Positions 32,456 to 40,900 of a DNA stretch of 64,000 bases are shown one piece after another; the first letter of the stretch is position 1, and each line of letters begins with the position of its first letter. The position numbers were made by a program, and so were the translations under genes. The notes beneath the pieces are model-generated. The model was not told the origin of the DNA, did not search any database, and saw nothing but the letters and a program-made list of their open reading frames with translations. This DNA is from Vibrio maritimus (GTDB lineage: Bacteria; Pseudomonadota; Gammaproteobacteria; Enterobacterales; Vibrionaceae), in NCBI RefSeq assembly GCF_021441885.1, contig NZ_CP090438.1, forward strand, positions 372,001-436,000, read 5' to 3'.

Positions 32456-33646
32456 GTGCCTAAAGAGTATGATGTTGTTATTGCTGGTGGAGCTATGGCA
32501 GGCGCAACGCTTGCCATGGCGCTAGATTCCAGCACTAATCATGCGTTAAAGATCGCGGTCGTCGAGCCATATGCGCAAGGTAATGCCGCTCATCCGGGCT
32601 TTGATGCTCGCTCTATTGCTCTGTCTTATGGCAGTGTCGAACTTCTGAAACGTTACGACTTGTGGCGTCTCATCGAGGATCACGCTACGCCGATCACCCA
32701 TATTCATGTCTCAGACCGAGGTCATGCTGGAATGACTGACTTCCATGCCGACAAAGAAGGTCTGGATGCAATGGGGTATGTTGTTGAGTTGGCTGAAGTT
32801 GGCCAGCGTTTTAGCGATGAGCTAGCCACTCGCTCCCACATCGATTTGTTCTGCCCTAGCGCAGTAACGCACCTTGCTCAGCAGCAAGATAAGGTGGTTC
32901 TGGACCTCACCTCTGACGAAGGTGACCAGCAGCTTCAAGCTAAGCTAGTGGTTGCCGCCGACGGTGCAGATTCTGCGATTTGCCAAGCGGTTGGACTAGG
33001 ACAAGAGATTCGAGATTTCAATCAAGTTGCCGTTATTGCGAATGTGCTGACTAGCGAGGCACCAAACGGTCGAGCGTTTGAACGATTTACAGAACATGGT
33101 CCATTGGCCTTGCTCCCAATGTCACAATCGCGCAGCTCACTTGTTTGGTGCTTGCCCCCAGAGGAGGCAGCGGATGTGCAATCGCTCTCGGAGTCAGCGT
33201 TTCTTGAGAAACTGCAACAGGCATTCGGGTGGCGTTTAGGGAGGTTTACTCGCGTAGGCTCTGTGGTTAGCTATCCACTCTCGCTCAAACACCGTCCACA
33301 AATCGTTAGCCATCGAGTGGCTGCGGTAGGCAATGCGGCACAAACTCTTCACCCGATAGCAGGGCAAGGCTTCAACCTCGGAATTCGCGATATTGCGACT
33401 CTGGTCGATTCGTTACTGGAAAACCTTAAAGATGTCGGCGATTACGCTAATCTAACAAGGTTCCAGGCACAACGTCAGTCGGATAGAGAGCTGACGATAA
33501 CCATGACATCAGGTTTGGTGCATGTATTTTCCAACGATTTGCTCACGCTACGCGTAGCTCGAAATCTTGGATTGGCAATGATGGACAATTTCCCACGTCT
33601 GAAGACGCCAGTGTTCAACCGAGCGTTGGGTGTGGTGAAAAGGTAA
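32456..33646 (+). CDS. ubiH: 2-octaprenyl-6-methoxyphenol hydroxylase
   Basis: This FAD monooxygenase (396 residues) hydroxylates C1 of the ubiquinone ring. The FAD fold starts YDVVIAGGAMAGATLAMAL, with the DG motif VVAADGADSAICQ at about residue 170 and the second FAD motif AVGNAAQTLHPIAGQGFNLGIRD near residue 290. The start is GTG 32456 after AAGGAG; a TTG seven codons upstream is rejected. It is 7 nt from ubiI. E. coli has pepP between ygfB and ubiH; none is present here. Confidence 0.94.
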   Translation: MPKEYDVVIAGGAMAGATLAMALDSSTNHALKIAVVEPYAQGNAAHPGFDARSIALSYGSVELLKRYDLWRLIEDHATPITHIHVSDRGHAGMTDFHADKEGLDAMGYVVELAEVGQRFSDELATRSHIDLFCPSAVTHLAQQQDKVVLDLTSDEGDQQLQAKLVVAADGADSAICQAVGLGQEIRDFNQVAVIANVLTSEAPNGRAFERFTEHGPLALLPMSQSRSSLVWCLPPEEAADVQSLSESAFLEKLQQAFGWRLGRFTRVGSVVSYPLSLKHRPQIVSHRVAAVGNAAQTLHPIAGQGFNLGIRDIATLVDSLLENLKDVGDYANLTRFQAQRQSDRELTITMTSGLVHVFSNDLLTLRVARNLGLAMMDNFPRLKTPVFNRALGVVKR

Positions 33647-33653
33647 GGCAAAG

Positions 33654-34874
33654 ATGCAAAGTTTTGACATCGCCATTGTAGGTGGCGGAATGGTGGGGCT
33701 GGCGCTAGCGCGTGCCCTAAAAAATACCGGAATTCGAATCGCAATTGTGGAAGGCTCTCAACCTTCTAAAGATTTGAGTGGAGACCCAGACATTCGTGTC
33801 TCCGCACTTAGCCGAGCGAGCGAAACTATTTTAAAAAATTTGGATGCATGGGAAGCGATTCAAAACCACCGCTGTGCACCCTACCAGGCGATGGAAGTGT
33901 GGGAGCAAGATAGCTTTGCGCGTATTGAATTCTCTGCCAGCCAAATGTCTCAACCGAACCTAGGTCATATTGTTGAGAATCGTGTGATTCAGTTGGCGCT
34001 GCTAGAACAGGTGGAACAGCAAAGTAACGTGACGCTATTCATGCCGCACCGCTGCCAATCGATGGCAATTGGTGAGAGCGAGGTTTGGACCACACTGGAT
34101 AACGGTCAGTCCTTTACGAGCAAACTCATCGTTGGTGCAGATGGCGCCAACTCTTGGGTTCGTAAGCAGCAAGATATTCCTCTGACGCATTGGGACTATG
34201 GTCATAGCGCTTTGGTTGCGAATATTTCGGTAGAGGATCATCACCAGCGTGTCGCTCGTCAGGTGTTTACTTCTCAAGGGCCATTGGCTTTCTTACCTAT
34301 GGTGGATGATAACCTTTGCTCCATCGTGTGGTCGACAGAGCCAACGCGAGCAGAAAAACTCGCGAAGATGTCAGATGCTGAGTTCAATAAAGCGTTGACT
34401 GCTGAGTTTGATAGCCGTTTAGGTTTATGCCAAGTTCAGTCTGAGCGACGCGTTTTCCCGCTGACCATGCGTTATGCTCGAGATTTTGCAACTGAGCGCG
34501 TTGCTTTAGTCGGTGATGCGGCGCATACGATCCATCCATTAGCAGGGCAGGGGGTTAACCTTGGGCTGCTTGATGCGGCGAGCCTAGCACAGGAACTGCT
34601 TAAACTATGGAACTCAGGACAAGACTTGGGTCGCAAACGTCATTTAAGAGAATACGAACGCTGGCGTAAAGCCGAGGCGGCGAAAATGATTGCGGCTATG
34701 CAAGGCTTTAAGGACCTGTTTGAAGGCGATAACCCAGCCAAGAAGTTATTCCGTGGTATCGGTATGAGCCTAGTAGGGCAATTGCCGGGGGCAAAACAGG
34801 AAATTATGAGTCGTGCATTGGGGATGCAAGGTCGCTTACCTGAGCTTGCAAAAGCGGTTGTGAATCAAGATTAA
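33654..34874 (+). CDS. ubiI: 2-octaprenylphenol hydroxylase UbiI
   Basis: This second FAD monooxygenase of ubiquinone synthesis (formerly VisC) adds the C5 hydroxyl. The 406-residue sequence has FDIAIVGGGMVGLALARAL, the DG block IVGADGANSWVRKQ and ALVGDAAHTIHPLAGQGVNLGLLDA. Together with UbiH it acts in the Ubi complex at the inner membrane. The ATG follows AAGG just after the ubiH stop. Confidence 0.94.
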   Translation: MQSFDIAIVGGGMVGLALARALKNTGIRIAIVEGSQPSKDLSGDPDIRVSALSRASETILKNLDAWEAIQNHRCAPYQAMEVWEQDSFARIEFSASQMSQPNLGHIVENRVIQLALLEQVEQQSNVTLFMPHRCQSMAIGESEVWTTLDNGQSFTSKLIVGADGANSWVRKQQDIPLTHWDYGHSALVANISVEDHHQRVARQVFTSQGPLAFLPMVDDNLCSIVWSTEPTRAEKLAKMSDAEFNKALTAEFDSRLGLCQVQSERRVFPLTMRYARDFATERVALVGDAAHTIHPLAGQGVNLGLLDAASLAQELLKLWNSGQDLGRKRHLREYERWRKAEAAKMIAAMQGFKDLFEGDNPAKKLFRGIGMSLVGQLPGAKQEIMSRALGMQGRLPELAKAVVNQD

Positions 34875-34897
34875 TCGTAGTCTCTGATCCAAAAGCA

Positions 34898-34924
34898 AAA
34901 GGACAGCATGAATGCTGTCCTTTC
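34898..34924 (+). terminator. Terminator of ubiH-ubiI
   Basis: AAAGGACAGCAT and ATGCTGTCCTTT form a perfect 12-bp stem around GA. Confidence 0.9.
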
Positions 34925-34962
34925 TTAATTCGGTTGTGTTTTTCTAATGCGCTAATTCTAAT

Positions 34963-34994
34963 GAGCCTATGCTTACGAGCCTATGCTTGCGAGC
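34963..34994. repeat. 14-bp tandem repeat
   Basis: GAGCCTATGCTTAC and GAGCCTATGCTTGC stand in tandem, followed by a partial GAGC. They lie between the ubiI terminator and ytfK. No role is evident. Confidence 0.7.
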
Positions 34995-35060
34995 TCAGGT
35001 CTAACGCGATGCTGCCTTGATGTTGATGAGAGCGCAGCGAGATTATGACTAAACTTTCAT

Positions 35061-35267
35061 CTATGCGTAGGCGCACCTCAGTTTCATCACTTCTTGATTT
35101 ACTTCTTTTACGGCCTGAAAGTGGCGTTTCTCTGCACGCTCAGGGATGATCAATTTGCCGTTATCGAACTCAAAGCCACCGAGTCCATAGATGTAGATCT
35201 TTCCTTTAAACAATCGACTTATATGTTTAGCAATCATACCTGGCGTATAGCGCTTAAACAGTCTCAT
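35061..35267 (-). CDS. ytfK: YtfK-like protein (DUF1107)
   Basis: This 68-residue DUF1107 protein has the family pattern MRLFKRYTPGMIAKHISRLF...FEFDNGKLIIP...VNQEVMKL. In E. coli, YtfK binds SpoT and tips it to (p)ppGpp synthesis during phosphate or fatty-acid starvation. The window also holds relA, so two (p)ppGpp control genes are present. The ATG follows AAGGAAGG. A perfect TATAAT -10 (minus strand, 35312-35317) gives a leader of about 40 nt. Confidence 0.85.
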   Translation of the reverse strand: MRLFKRYTPGMIAKHISRLFKGKIYIYGLGGFEFDNGKLIIPERAEKRHFQAVKEVNQEVMKLRCAYA

Positions 35268-35317
35268 TTAGCCTTCCTTATCGTGTTACCTAGCATTGTC
35301 CTAGCTCGAGAATTATA

Positions 35318-35667
35318 GATAAAACCCTAGCTAAATTGTGTGATTGAGAGGGCTTAATTCGTCCTCTATCGGGGTCACTTTTTGGTTTTGTGGTACGTTT
35401 TGCAATTCTTCCACTTGCCAGCCTATTCCGCGTGATACCTAGCACAAAAGCGCGTTGAGGGGGCTTCCATTTATTTCGGTATCCTGTTTCAGATAGGCTA
35501 GTCACTAGCAAACGAGAATCAACATTATTCTCCAGTACTTAGTGGGGGAAAAAAGCGTACGTTTGCTATTGCTTACGGATTAATAGACCGGAGAAATCAG
35601 AAAAAGTTGTCACCAGACATAAACTTTTACAGATTGAGTGAGGGCGATAAAGTTGATACCAATAGGT
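35318..35667. other. Intergenic, no gene supported
   Basis: Upstream of ytfK the sequence shows direct repeats of CCTAGC (35289, 35300, 35326) around the ytfK promoter and little else. A minus-strand reading frame of about 73 codons here has low-complexity basic composition, no ribosome site and no recognisable family, so it is not called. Confidence 0.5.
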
Positions 35668-35691
35668 AAAAAAAAAGCCCGCACAGCGGGC
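35668..35691 (-). terminator. Minus-strand terminator upstream of ytfK
   Basis: On the minus strand GCCCGC and GCGGGC form a GC-rich stem around TGT, followed by nine T. It lies 250 nt beyond the only upstream minus gene, the YbaK-family gene at 35942-36406. Confidence 0.88.
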
Positions 35692-35800
35692 CAAATGTCA
35701 CAGATGCATTACACAAAAGTGGAGTTACTGCACTAGGCAGAGATTCACTCTAGTGTGATATTCAGTTCGTCGTGACGATGAACTGAACACAAAACCACCA
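35668..35800 (-). ncRNA. Candidate small RNA or structured 3' UTR
   Basis: Read on the minus strand, three structures follow each other. The first is a 12-bp hairpin (35761-35787, TTCAGTTC pairing GAACTGAA with inner TCG/CGA and one G-U). The second is CACTAG pairing CTAGTG (35731-35755). The third is the GC-rich terminator with nine T. A single-stranded stretch (about 35693-35728) lies before the terminator, as in Hfq-type sRNAs. The 5' end and promoter are not certain. It could instead be the 3' UTR of the upstream deacylase gene. Confidence 0.4.
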
Positions 35801-35941
35801 TATCGTAATTTTTACTCTGTGACTATTTATGCTGAATAAATGTATAACTTTTCATTGAGGTAAGTGATAAAACTCGACGGTTCTCACAGTTCCTTGCGCA
35901 GAGTGAACAAAATATTACATAAGATCCCGTTTAATTGGGCG

Positions 35942-36406
35942 CTAACGAATGATGTCACCCCATATTGGAGAGCAGTTCTGAACCAGATCGCTAAGAGCGA
36001 GCTCAATGCCCGCAATGCGCTCACCGCTGCTAATTGTCACTGTGGGTGTGGTTTGGAGAGAATGATCAAAGAGAACTGGCATTGGGGTCTTGATAAGTAG
36101 GGGAGTGACTGTCCCTATTTGATATCCGGTTAGCGACTCAATTTCTTTGCTATCGACACACGTCATACGTCGGGACTGGAGCTGTGCTCGTACTTTCTTT
36201 GGGTCAATTTGGCGATCACCCGGGCAACACGCGAGGGCATATTGATTGCCCATGTCTCTGAGTACCATGGCTTTCACCATCATATTGGGCTTGATACCAC
36301 GTAATAACGCCGCATCTTCAATGGATACGGCCTCTCTAGATTGCATAAGGACACGAAACGCAATGCCGTTCCGTGTCAGATACTCAGTAATCGTGGTGTT
36401 GATCAT
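35942..36406 (-). CDS. YbaK/EbsC-family tRNA deacylase
   Basis: This 154-residue protein has the YbaK/aminoacyl-tRNA deacylase fold. Family landmarks are the SREAVSIEDAALLRGIKPNM helix, MVKAMVLRD with the conserved catalytic-type lysine, TGYQIGTVTPLL and a C-terminal SSGERIAGIELALSDL. Such domains clear Cys- or Ala-tRNA(Pro) or related mischarged tRNAs. It is unlike the 25155-25652 protein in sequence pattern, so the two probably have different substrates. It is 3 nt from ygfZ, suggesting an operon. Confidence 0.85.
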   Translation of the reverse strand: MINTTITEYLTRNGIAFRVLMQSREAVSIEDAALLRGIKPNMMVKAMVLRDMGNQYALACCPGDRQIDPKKVRAQLQSRRMTCVDSKEIESLTGYQIGTVTPLLIKTPMPVLFDHSLQTTPTVTISSGERIAGIELALSDLVQNCSPIWGDIIR

Positions 36407-36409
36407 CTA

Positions 36410-37381
36410 TTATTCTTCATCCAGCGGATAAGGAGGAAGTGCGAGCGATAGGCGACTTTCTGGCTGAGACGATAGACGGAACTCTACATCTTGCTCAAGG
36501 TTGTTGTTGACGATAATAGAGGCAAGCAGGGTGTTGTCATCGTATTGGAATGTGGCTAGGACATCGCCCGCTTTACGCCAGTTTTCGCCAACCGAACGCT
36601 CAATAACGATCTCGTCACCATCTGCGACCGGCGCTGGTAATGTGCCTTTTACCGTTGCCAGCATGCGCTTGTTGATCCCACGGTACTTTGCTCTTGCTAC
36701 GGTTTCTTGACCTGTATAACAGCCCTTGCTGAAACTTATACCATCCAGTGCTTGCAGGTTAAACGCCTGAGGAATGTGTTGGCTTTGCATAGCATCTGTC
36801 AGTGTAGGTAGACCCTGCTCGATATCGAACTTGGTCCATAGTGCTTCTTGAACCCAAGTGAGTGAATCCTGGCTTTGTAGCGCAGAGACAAGCTCAGCAT
36901 CAGCCAGAACAAACCATCTCTCTTCGGATACTTTTACCGCAGTACTGCCATTGTGTTGTCTTACGTCGCCGCTCACAGGGAAGTGCTGCTCGATCCAAGC
37001 GCTCGCCTGCTCGCCCAGCACGCCAAAGCAGGCTTTATCACTTTGGGTAAACTCGACCTTAGAAAATACCGCGTACTTTTTCAGTTCTGCGAGTTCTTGA
37101 ACAATCGCGCTCTGAGGCTGAAACATTGCGTAGCCATGCTCGGTATGAAATAGGCGGAAGATGCTCCACACTTTGCCTTTGGCATCACAATGCGCGCCCA
37201 ATGTTGACTGCTGAGGCTCAAGCGAGACCACATCACACGTTACTTGACCTTGAAGATAAGACTTAGCGTCGTCTCCCGATAACTCAATGGCGCCCCATGA
37301 CGTTAGCGGCGTAAACATTAATGAAGGTAGCGTTGTCTCTGGCGTTAAAGATAGTGCTTGAATGCTTGGTTGCCATTCCAT
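36410..37381 (-). CDS. ygfZ: Folate-binding tRNA-modifying protein YgfZ
   Basis: This GcvT-fold, folate-dependent protein is needed for full activity of some Fe-S enzymes such as MiaB. The diagnostic motif KGCYTGQE(TVARAKYRG) is present at about residues 230-245, with its redox-critical cysteine. About 323 residues matches the family. Two starts are near each other (37381 and 37396, five codons apart); 37381 gives MEWQPS. It is divergent from sdhE, which also serves a flavo/Fe-S enzyme. Confidence 0.92.
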   Translation of the reverse strand: MEWQPSIQALSLTPETTLPSLMFTPLTSWGAIELSGDDAKSYLQGQVTCDVVSLEPQQSTLGAHCDAKGKVWSIFRLFHTEHGYAMFQPQSAIVQELAELKKYAVFSKVEFTQSDKACFGVLGEQASAWIEQHFPVSGDVRQHNGSTAVKVSEERWFVLADAELVSALQSQDSLTWVQEALWTKFDIEQGLPTLTDAMQSQHIPQAFNLQALDGISFSKGCYTGQETVARAKYRGINKRMLATVKGTLPAPVADGDEIVIERSVGENWRKAGDVLATFQYDDNTLLASIIVNNNLEQDVEFRLSSQPESRLSLALPPYPLDEE

Positions 37382-37608
37382 AGATTGTGATCTCATTGTT
37401 AAACATAGTGGCTATGTTAATCCTCACCGTGGCATTTGTCAGCTTAAACTGCGTAGGATAAATGAGGTGAGGACGTGGGAAGCAAATAAGACAGAGTGTG
37501 TTGCACGAAATCTTGTGAGCAAAGTTGAGTTTGTGTGATACAGAGTGTGGTGGGGCACTCACTTGCTTGTTACACTCGGCTCATATTGAGTAGTAGATGG
37601 AGATTAGA

Positions 37609-37869
37609 ATGTACTCTAGTGAAGAAAAAGCGCGCATCAAGTGGGCGTGTCGTAGAGGTATGTTGGAGCTCGACGTGGTAATTATGCCTTTCTTTGAAGA
37701 GTGCTTTGATACTCTCAACGATCAAGAGCAACGAGACTTCGTATCCCTGCTAGAATGCGATGATCCTGACCTGTTTACCTGGGTCATGGGGCATGGGCGT
37801 AGCGAGAATCTTGGGCATGCGTCAATGGTCGACAAAATCGTGGCACACAACCTAAGCAAAGTGCGTTAA
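37609..37869 (+). CDS. sdhE: FAD assembly factor SdhE
   Basis: SdhE attaches FAD covalently to succinate dehydrogenase and fumarate reductase. The 86-residue protein contains the signature RIKWACRRGMLELDVVIMPF with the conserved RGxxE motif (here RGMLELD), and LLECDDPDLFTWVMGH. ATG 37609 follows GGAG with 6 nt spacing; the ATG at 37597 overlaps that ribosome site and is rejected. Confidence 0.93.
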   Translation: MYSSEEKARIKWACRRGMLELDVVIMPFFEECFDTLNDQEQRDFVSLLECDDPDLFTWVMGHGRSENLGHASMVDKIVAHNLSKVR

Positions 37870-37874
37870 TTCTA

Positions 37875-38264
37875 TTGTCTGGGGGGCAGGCATCGACTCA
37901 TCACCTTGACCTGCTCCTTCATTCTTCTGCTTTCCCCTTCTATATTGATATCATTATCAGGCTATTCCTCTGTAGCCTAATTGTCTTCTCGCCTATTCCT
38001 TTGGTCATTGTGCCAGTTGCTTTTACTTTTGTTATCACTTCTTCAATGCTCAGGCCCTGTGTTGTTGGACGGCTGCTGCTTAAAGACGAGGTTTGGTATC
38101 TAAACAGTGAGGCGCTGAGAAACGTACAGTTTAGTCTCGCGCTATCGCCTTGGGTGATTGCGATAAAAGATAGTCGATATGGTTGGCGTCTTATCTGGCG
38201 CTCTTCGGCTTGTGAGACAAGTTATCGTCACTTAATCGTGAGCATAAAAAAGCAGCCGATGTAG
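37875..38264 (+). CDS. cptA: YgfX/CptA-like membrane protein
   Basis: This 129-residue protein has two adjacent hydrophobic helices (about residues 25-60) and a basic cytoplasmic tail, as in YgfX, the partner of SdhE in E. coli (reported there as a toxin acting on FtsZ/MreB, which is debated). The start is a TTG 5 nt after the sdhE stop, without a clear ribosome site, so translational coupling is likely. The stop codon lies inside the terminator loop. Confidence 0.75.
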   Translation: MSGGQASTHHLDLLLHSSAFPFYIDIIIRLFLCSLIVFSPIPLVIVPVAFTFVITSSMLRPCVVGRLLLKDEVWYLNSEALRNVQFSLALSPWVIAIKDSRYGWRLIWRSSACETSYRHLIVSIKKQPM

Positions 38265-38276
38265 CGGCTGCTTTTA
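38247..38276. terminator. Bidirectional terminator cptA / nadB
   Basis: AAAAGCAGCCG and CGGCTGCTTTT form a perfect stem around ATGTAG; the loop contains the cptA stop codon. T runs occur on both strands. Confidence 0.9.
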
Positions 38277-38315
38277 AAGAGAGTTGAGTCGAATCAACGA
38301 TTCATTGTGTGCTCG

Positions 38316-39923
38316 TTACTCATTAGGTGTCAGAATAGTTGGCCCGCTGTTCTCTAGCATATCTGGGTAATCTAGCGTGTAGTGAAGACCACGACTTTCT
38401 TTACGCTGCATCGCACAACGAACCATCAGCTCTGCAACCTGAAGAAGGTTACGAAGCTCGAGTAGGTTGTTGGATACCTTAAAGTTGCTGTAATACTCAT
38501 GCGTCTCTTGCTGAAGCATTTGAATACGGCGCAGCGCTCTTTCTAAGCGTTTGTCGGTGCGAACAATCCCCATGTAATCCCACATAAATAGGCGCAACTC
38601 GTGCCAGTTATGCTGAATGATAACCTCTTCATCAGAGCAACTGACTTGGCTTTCATCCCAGTCCGGAATAGCATCAACCACGCTCGCGTCGTCAAATTTG
38701 GTCAGGATATCTTTTGCCGCTGCCCAGGCATACACCACGCACTCGAGCAGTGAGTTAGATGCCATACGGTTGGCGCCGTGAAGACCCGTGTAGCTCACCT
38801 CACCAATCGCGTATAACTGGTCGAGATCGGTTTGACCGGTTTTATCCACCATGACGCCACCACAGGTATAGTGAGCGGCAGGAACGATAGGGATCGGCTC
38901 CTTGGTCATGTCGATACCCAGATCTTGCAAGCGCATGTGAATAGTCGGGAAGTGCTTAATAATGAACTCTTCTGACTTGTGGCTGATGTCTAGGTACATG
39001 CAATCTGCGCCAAGGCGCTTCATTTCGAAGTCAATAGCGCGAGCGACTACATCACGCGGCGCAAGCTCTTCACGCTCATCAAAATCAGGCATGAAACGAG
39101 TGCCATCTGGGCGTTTTAGGTAAGCCCCTTCACCACGCAGTGCTTCTGTAAGCAAGAAGTTACGCGCGTCTGGGTGGAAAAGGCACGTTGGATGGAATTG
39201 ATTGAACTCTAGGTTCGCAACGCGGCAGCCTGAACGCCATGCCATCGCGATACCATCACCCGATGATACGTCGGGGTTTGAGGTGTATTGGTAGACCTTA
39301 GAGGCACCGCCTGTCGCGAGGACCACGAATTTAGCGCGCACGGTTTCTACGTGTTCTTGGTTTCGGTTCCAGATATAAGCCCCGACAACCTTGTCTTTGC
39401 GTCCGCCTACTTTATCTTCGGTAATAAGATCGAGTGCATTATAGCGTTCGAAGATCTCAATGTTTGGATGGCTGAGTACATTGTCTTGAAGTGTTGTTTG
39501 CATCGCCATGCCTGTGGCGTCAGCCGCGTGCAGAATTCGGCGATGGCTATGACCACCTTCACGAGTTAAGTGGTAACGAGGGGCTTCGTCTTTGGCTGTT
39601 TCAACTTGGTCAAATGGAACGCCACCGTCGATGAGCCATTGCACACACTCTTTCGCGTTCTCAGCGATAAACTGCACGGTATCTTGTTCGCACAGTCCAG
39701 CACCAGCAATATTGGTGTCATTGACATGAGATTCAATGCTGTCTGCTTCATCAAAAACAGCCGCAATACCGCCTTGGGCGTAGTAGGTTGCCCCTTCACT
39801 TAGCGGGCCTTTACTTAAAACAATAACCTTCGCGCGCTCAGCAACTCGAAGCGCAAGAGAAAGACCAGCAGCGCCACTTCCTATGACTAAAACATCACAA
39901 AGATGTTCTCGGTTTGTGTTCAT
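38316..39923 (-). CDS. nadB: L-aspartate oxidase
   Basis: NadB oxidises aspartate to iminoaspartate for NAD synthesis. The 535-residue flavoprotein begins with the FAD motif CDVLVIGSGAAGLSLALRVAE and shows SEGATYYAQGGIAAV, HTREGGHSHRRILHAAD-like and GGVMVDKTGQTDLDQLYAIGE blocks typical of the FRD/SDH superfamily. A C-terminal helical domain follows. It is divergent from rpoE, as in E. coli. Confidence 0.97.
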   Translation of the reverse strand: MNTNREHLCDVLVIGSGAAGLSLALRVAERAKVIVLSKGPLSEGATYYAQGGIAAVFDEADSIESHVNDTNIAGAGLCEQDTVQFIAENAKECVQWLIDGGVPFDQVETAKDEAPRYHLTREGGHSHRRILHAADATGMAMQTTLQDNVLSHPNIEIFERYNALDLITEDKVGGRKDKVVGAYIWNRNQEHVETVRAKFVVLATGGASKVYQYTSNPDVSSGDGIAMAWRSGCRVANLEFNQFHPTCLFHPDARNFLLTEALRGEGAYLKRPDGTRFMPDFDEREELAPRDVVARAIDFEMKRLGADCMYLDISHKSEEFIIKHFPTIHMRLQDLGIDMTKEPIPIVPAAHYTCGGVMVDKTGQTDLDQLYAIGEVSYTGLHGANRMASNSLLECVVYAWAAAKDILTKFDDASVVDAIPDWDESQVSCSDEEVIIQHNWHELRLFMWDYMGIVRTDKRLERALRRIQMLQQETHEYYSNFKVSNNLLELRNLLQVAELMVRCAMQRKESRGLHYTLDYPDMLENSGPTILTPNE

Positions 39924-40167
39924 AATTCTATTAAAATCCTGACCTATAGTAGAGTTAGCAAACTCTACTCAGCTAAAAGTGCACGATAGGAAGCTGCCTA
40001 ATGCAGCTGGCGAAGGGCACTTGCTATGAGGATTACCACCTTGAGTAACACATTGAAAAACTCGTTGTGTTGCGGCGTTAAGTAATCCATTCTAGAGAAT
40101 TGACCCCATTGTAGTTGACGCCAAATCACATTGTGAATGATAAATAACAAAAAAATGCAGAAATTTT
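39924..40167. other. nadB-rpoE divergent intergenic region
   Basis: This AT-rich stretch holds the nadB ribosome site (AGGA) and presumably the promoters of both genes. Apart from the sigma-E-type promoter just downstream, nothing specific was recognised. Confidence 0.5.
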
Positions 40168-40195
40168 GGAACTTTCCAAATTGCATAGAGTCACA
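40168..40195 (+). promoter_or_regulatory. Sigma-E promoter of rpoE (autoregulation)
   Basis: GGAACTT at 40168-40174 is the exact sigma-E -35 consensus. After a 16-bp spacer, GTCACA resembles the -10 (TCTGA/TCAAA type). It lies about 100 bp before the rpoE start, as in E. coli rpoEP2, so self-activation of rpoE-rseABC is expected. Confidence 0.75.
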
Positions 40196-40295
40196 ATAGT
40201 GCTCATGTTAGCGGTGGTGTCAAGACTACATTATGCATAATTAATACTCATATCTGAGAAGGTAAGAGTAATAACGAATAGGAGTGAACGCTCGC

Positions 40296-40874
40296 ATGAA
40301 CGAGCAGCCGACCGATCAGGTGTTGATTGAGCGCGTTCAAAGTGGAGATAAACAAGCATTTAACCTATTGGTTTTGCGCTATCAAAACAAGGTTTGCAAT
40401 CTCATATCAAGATACGTGAGCAATTCGGGCGATGTAGCGGACATAGCCCAAGAAGCATTTATCAAAGCGTATCGAGCGATCCCGACGTTTAGAGGCGAGA
40501 GTGCCTTCTATACTTGGTTGTATCGCATAGCAGTGAACACCGCAAAAAACCACATAGTGGCACAGAGTCGAAGACCGCCTGCCAGCGATGTGGATGCAGA
40601 AGATGCCGAATTTTTTGAAACCGGTAACGCTTTGAAAGAAATTTCGAACCCTGAGAACTTAACGTTGTCGAACGAATTGAAGCGAACAGTTTTCGCTGCA
40701 ATTGAAGCGTTACCAGAAGACTTAAAGACTGCGATGACCTTACGTGAGCTTGATGGTTTGAGCTACGAAGAAATCGCAGAAGTAATGGATTGCCCAGTAG
40801 GAACGGTGCGTTCGCGCATCTTCCGTGCTCGTGAAGCGGTAGAGAAGAAGATTAAGCCTCTTCTTCAACGCTAA
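40296..40874 (+). CDS. rpoE: Envelope-stress sigma factor sigma-E
   Basis: This group 4 (ECF) sigma factor of 192 residues controls outer-membrane protein quality. Region 2 (FNLLVLRYQNKVCNLISRY, DVADIAQEAFIKAYRAI, FRGESAFYTWLYRIAVNTAKN) and region 4 (LREL...LSYEEIAEVMDCPVGTVRSRIFRARE) are intact. Start 40296 (MNEQPTDQ) matches E. coli MSEQLTDQ; a GTG four codons upstream is less likely. It is followed by its own anti-sigma operon. Confidence 0.97.
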   Translation: MNEQPTDQVLIERVQSGDKQAFNLLVLRYQNKVCNLISRYVSNSGDVADIAQEAFIKAYRAIPTFRGESAFYTWLYRIAVNTAKNHIVAQSRRPPASDVDAEDAEFFETGNALKEISNPENLTLSNELKRTVFAAIEALPEDLKTAMTLRELDGLSYEEIAEVMDCPVGTVRSRIFRAREAVEKKIKPLLQR

Positions 40875-40900
40875 AACTAGTTACAACTATGGTGAATATA

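Noticed and set aside
35290..35511. 73-codon minus-strand frame upstream of ytfK
   Set aside because: No ribosome site, no family resemblance, basic low-complexity composition, and it covers the ytfK promoter region.
39998..40186. 62-codon minus-strand frame in the nadB-rpoE gap
   Set aside because: It crosses the sigma-E promoter, is low-complexity hydrophobic and lacks a ribosome site.
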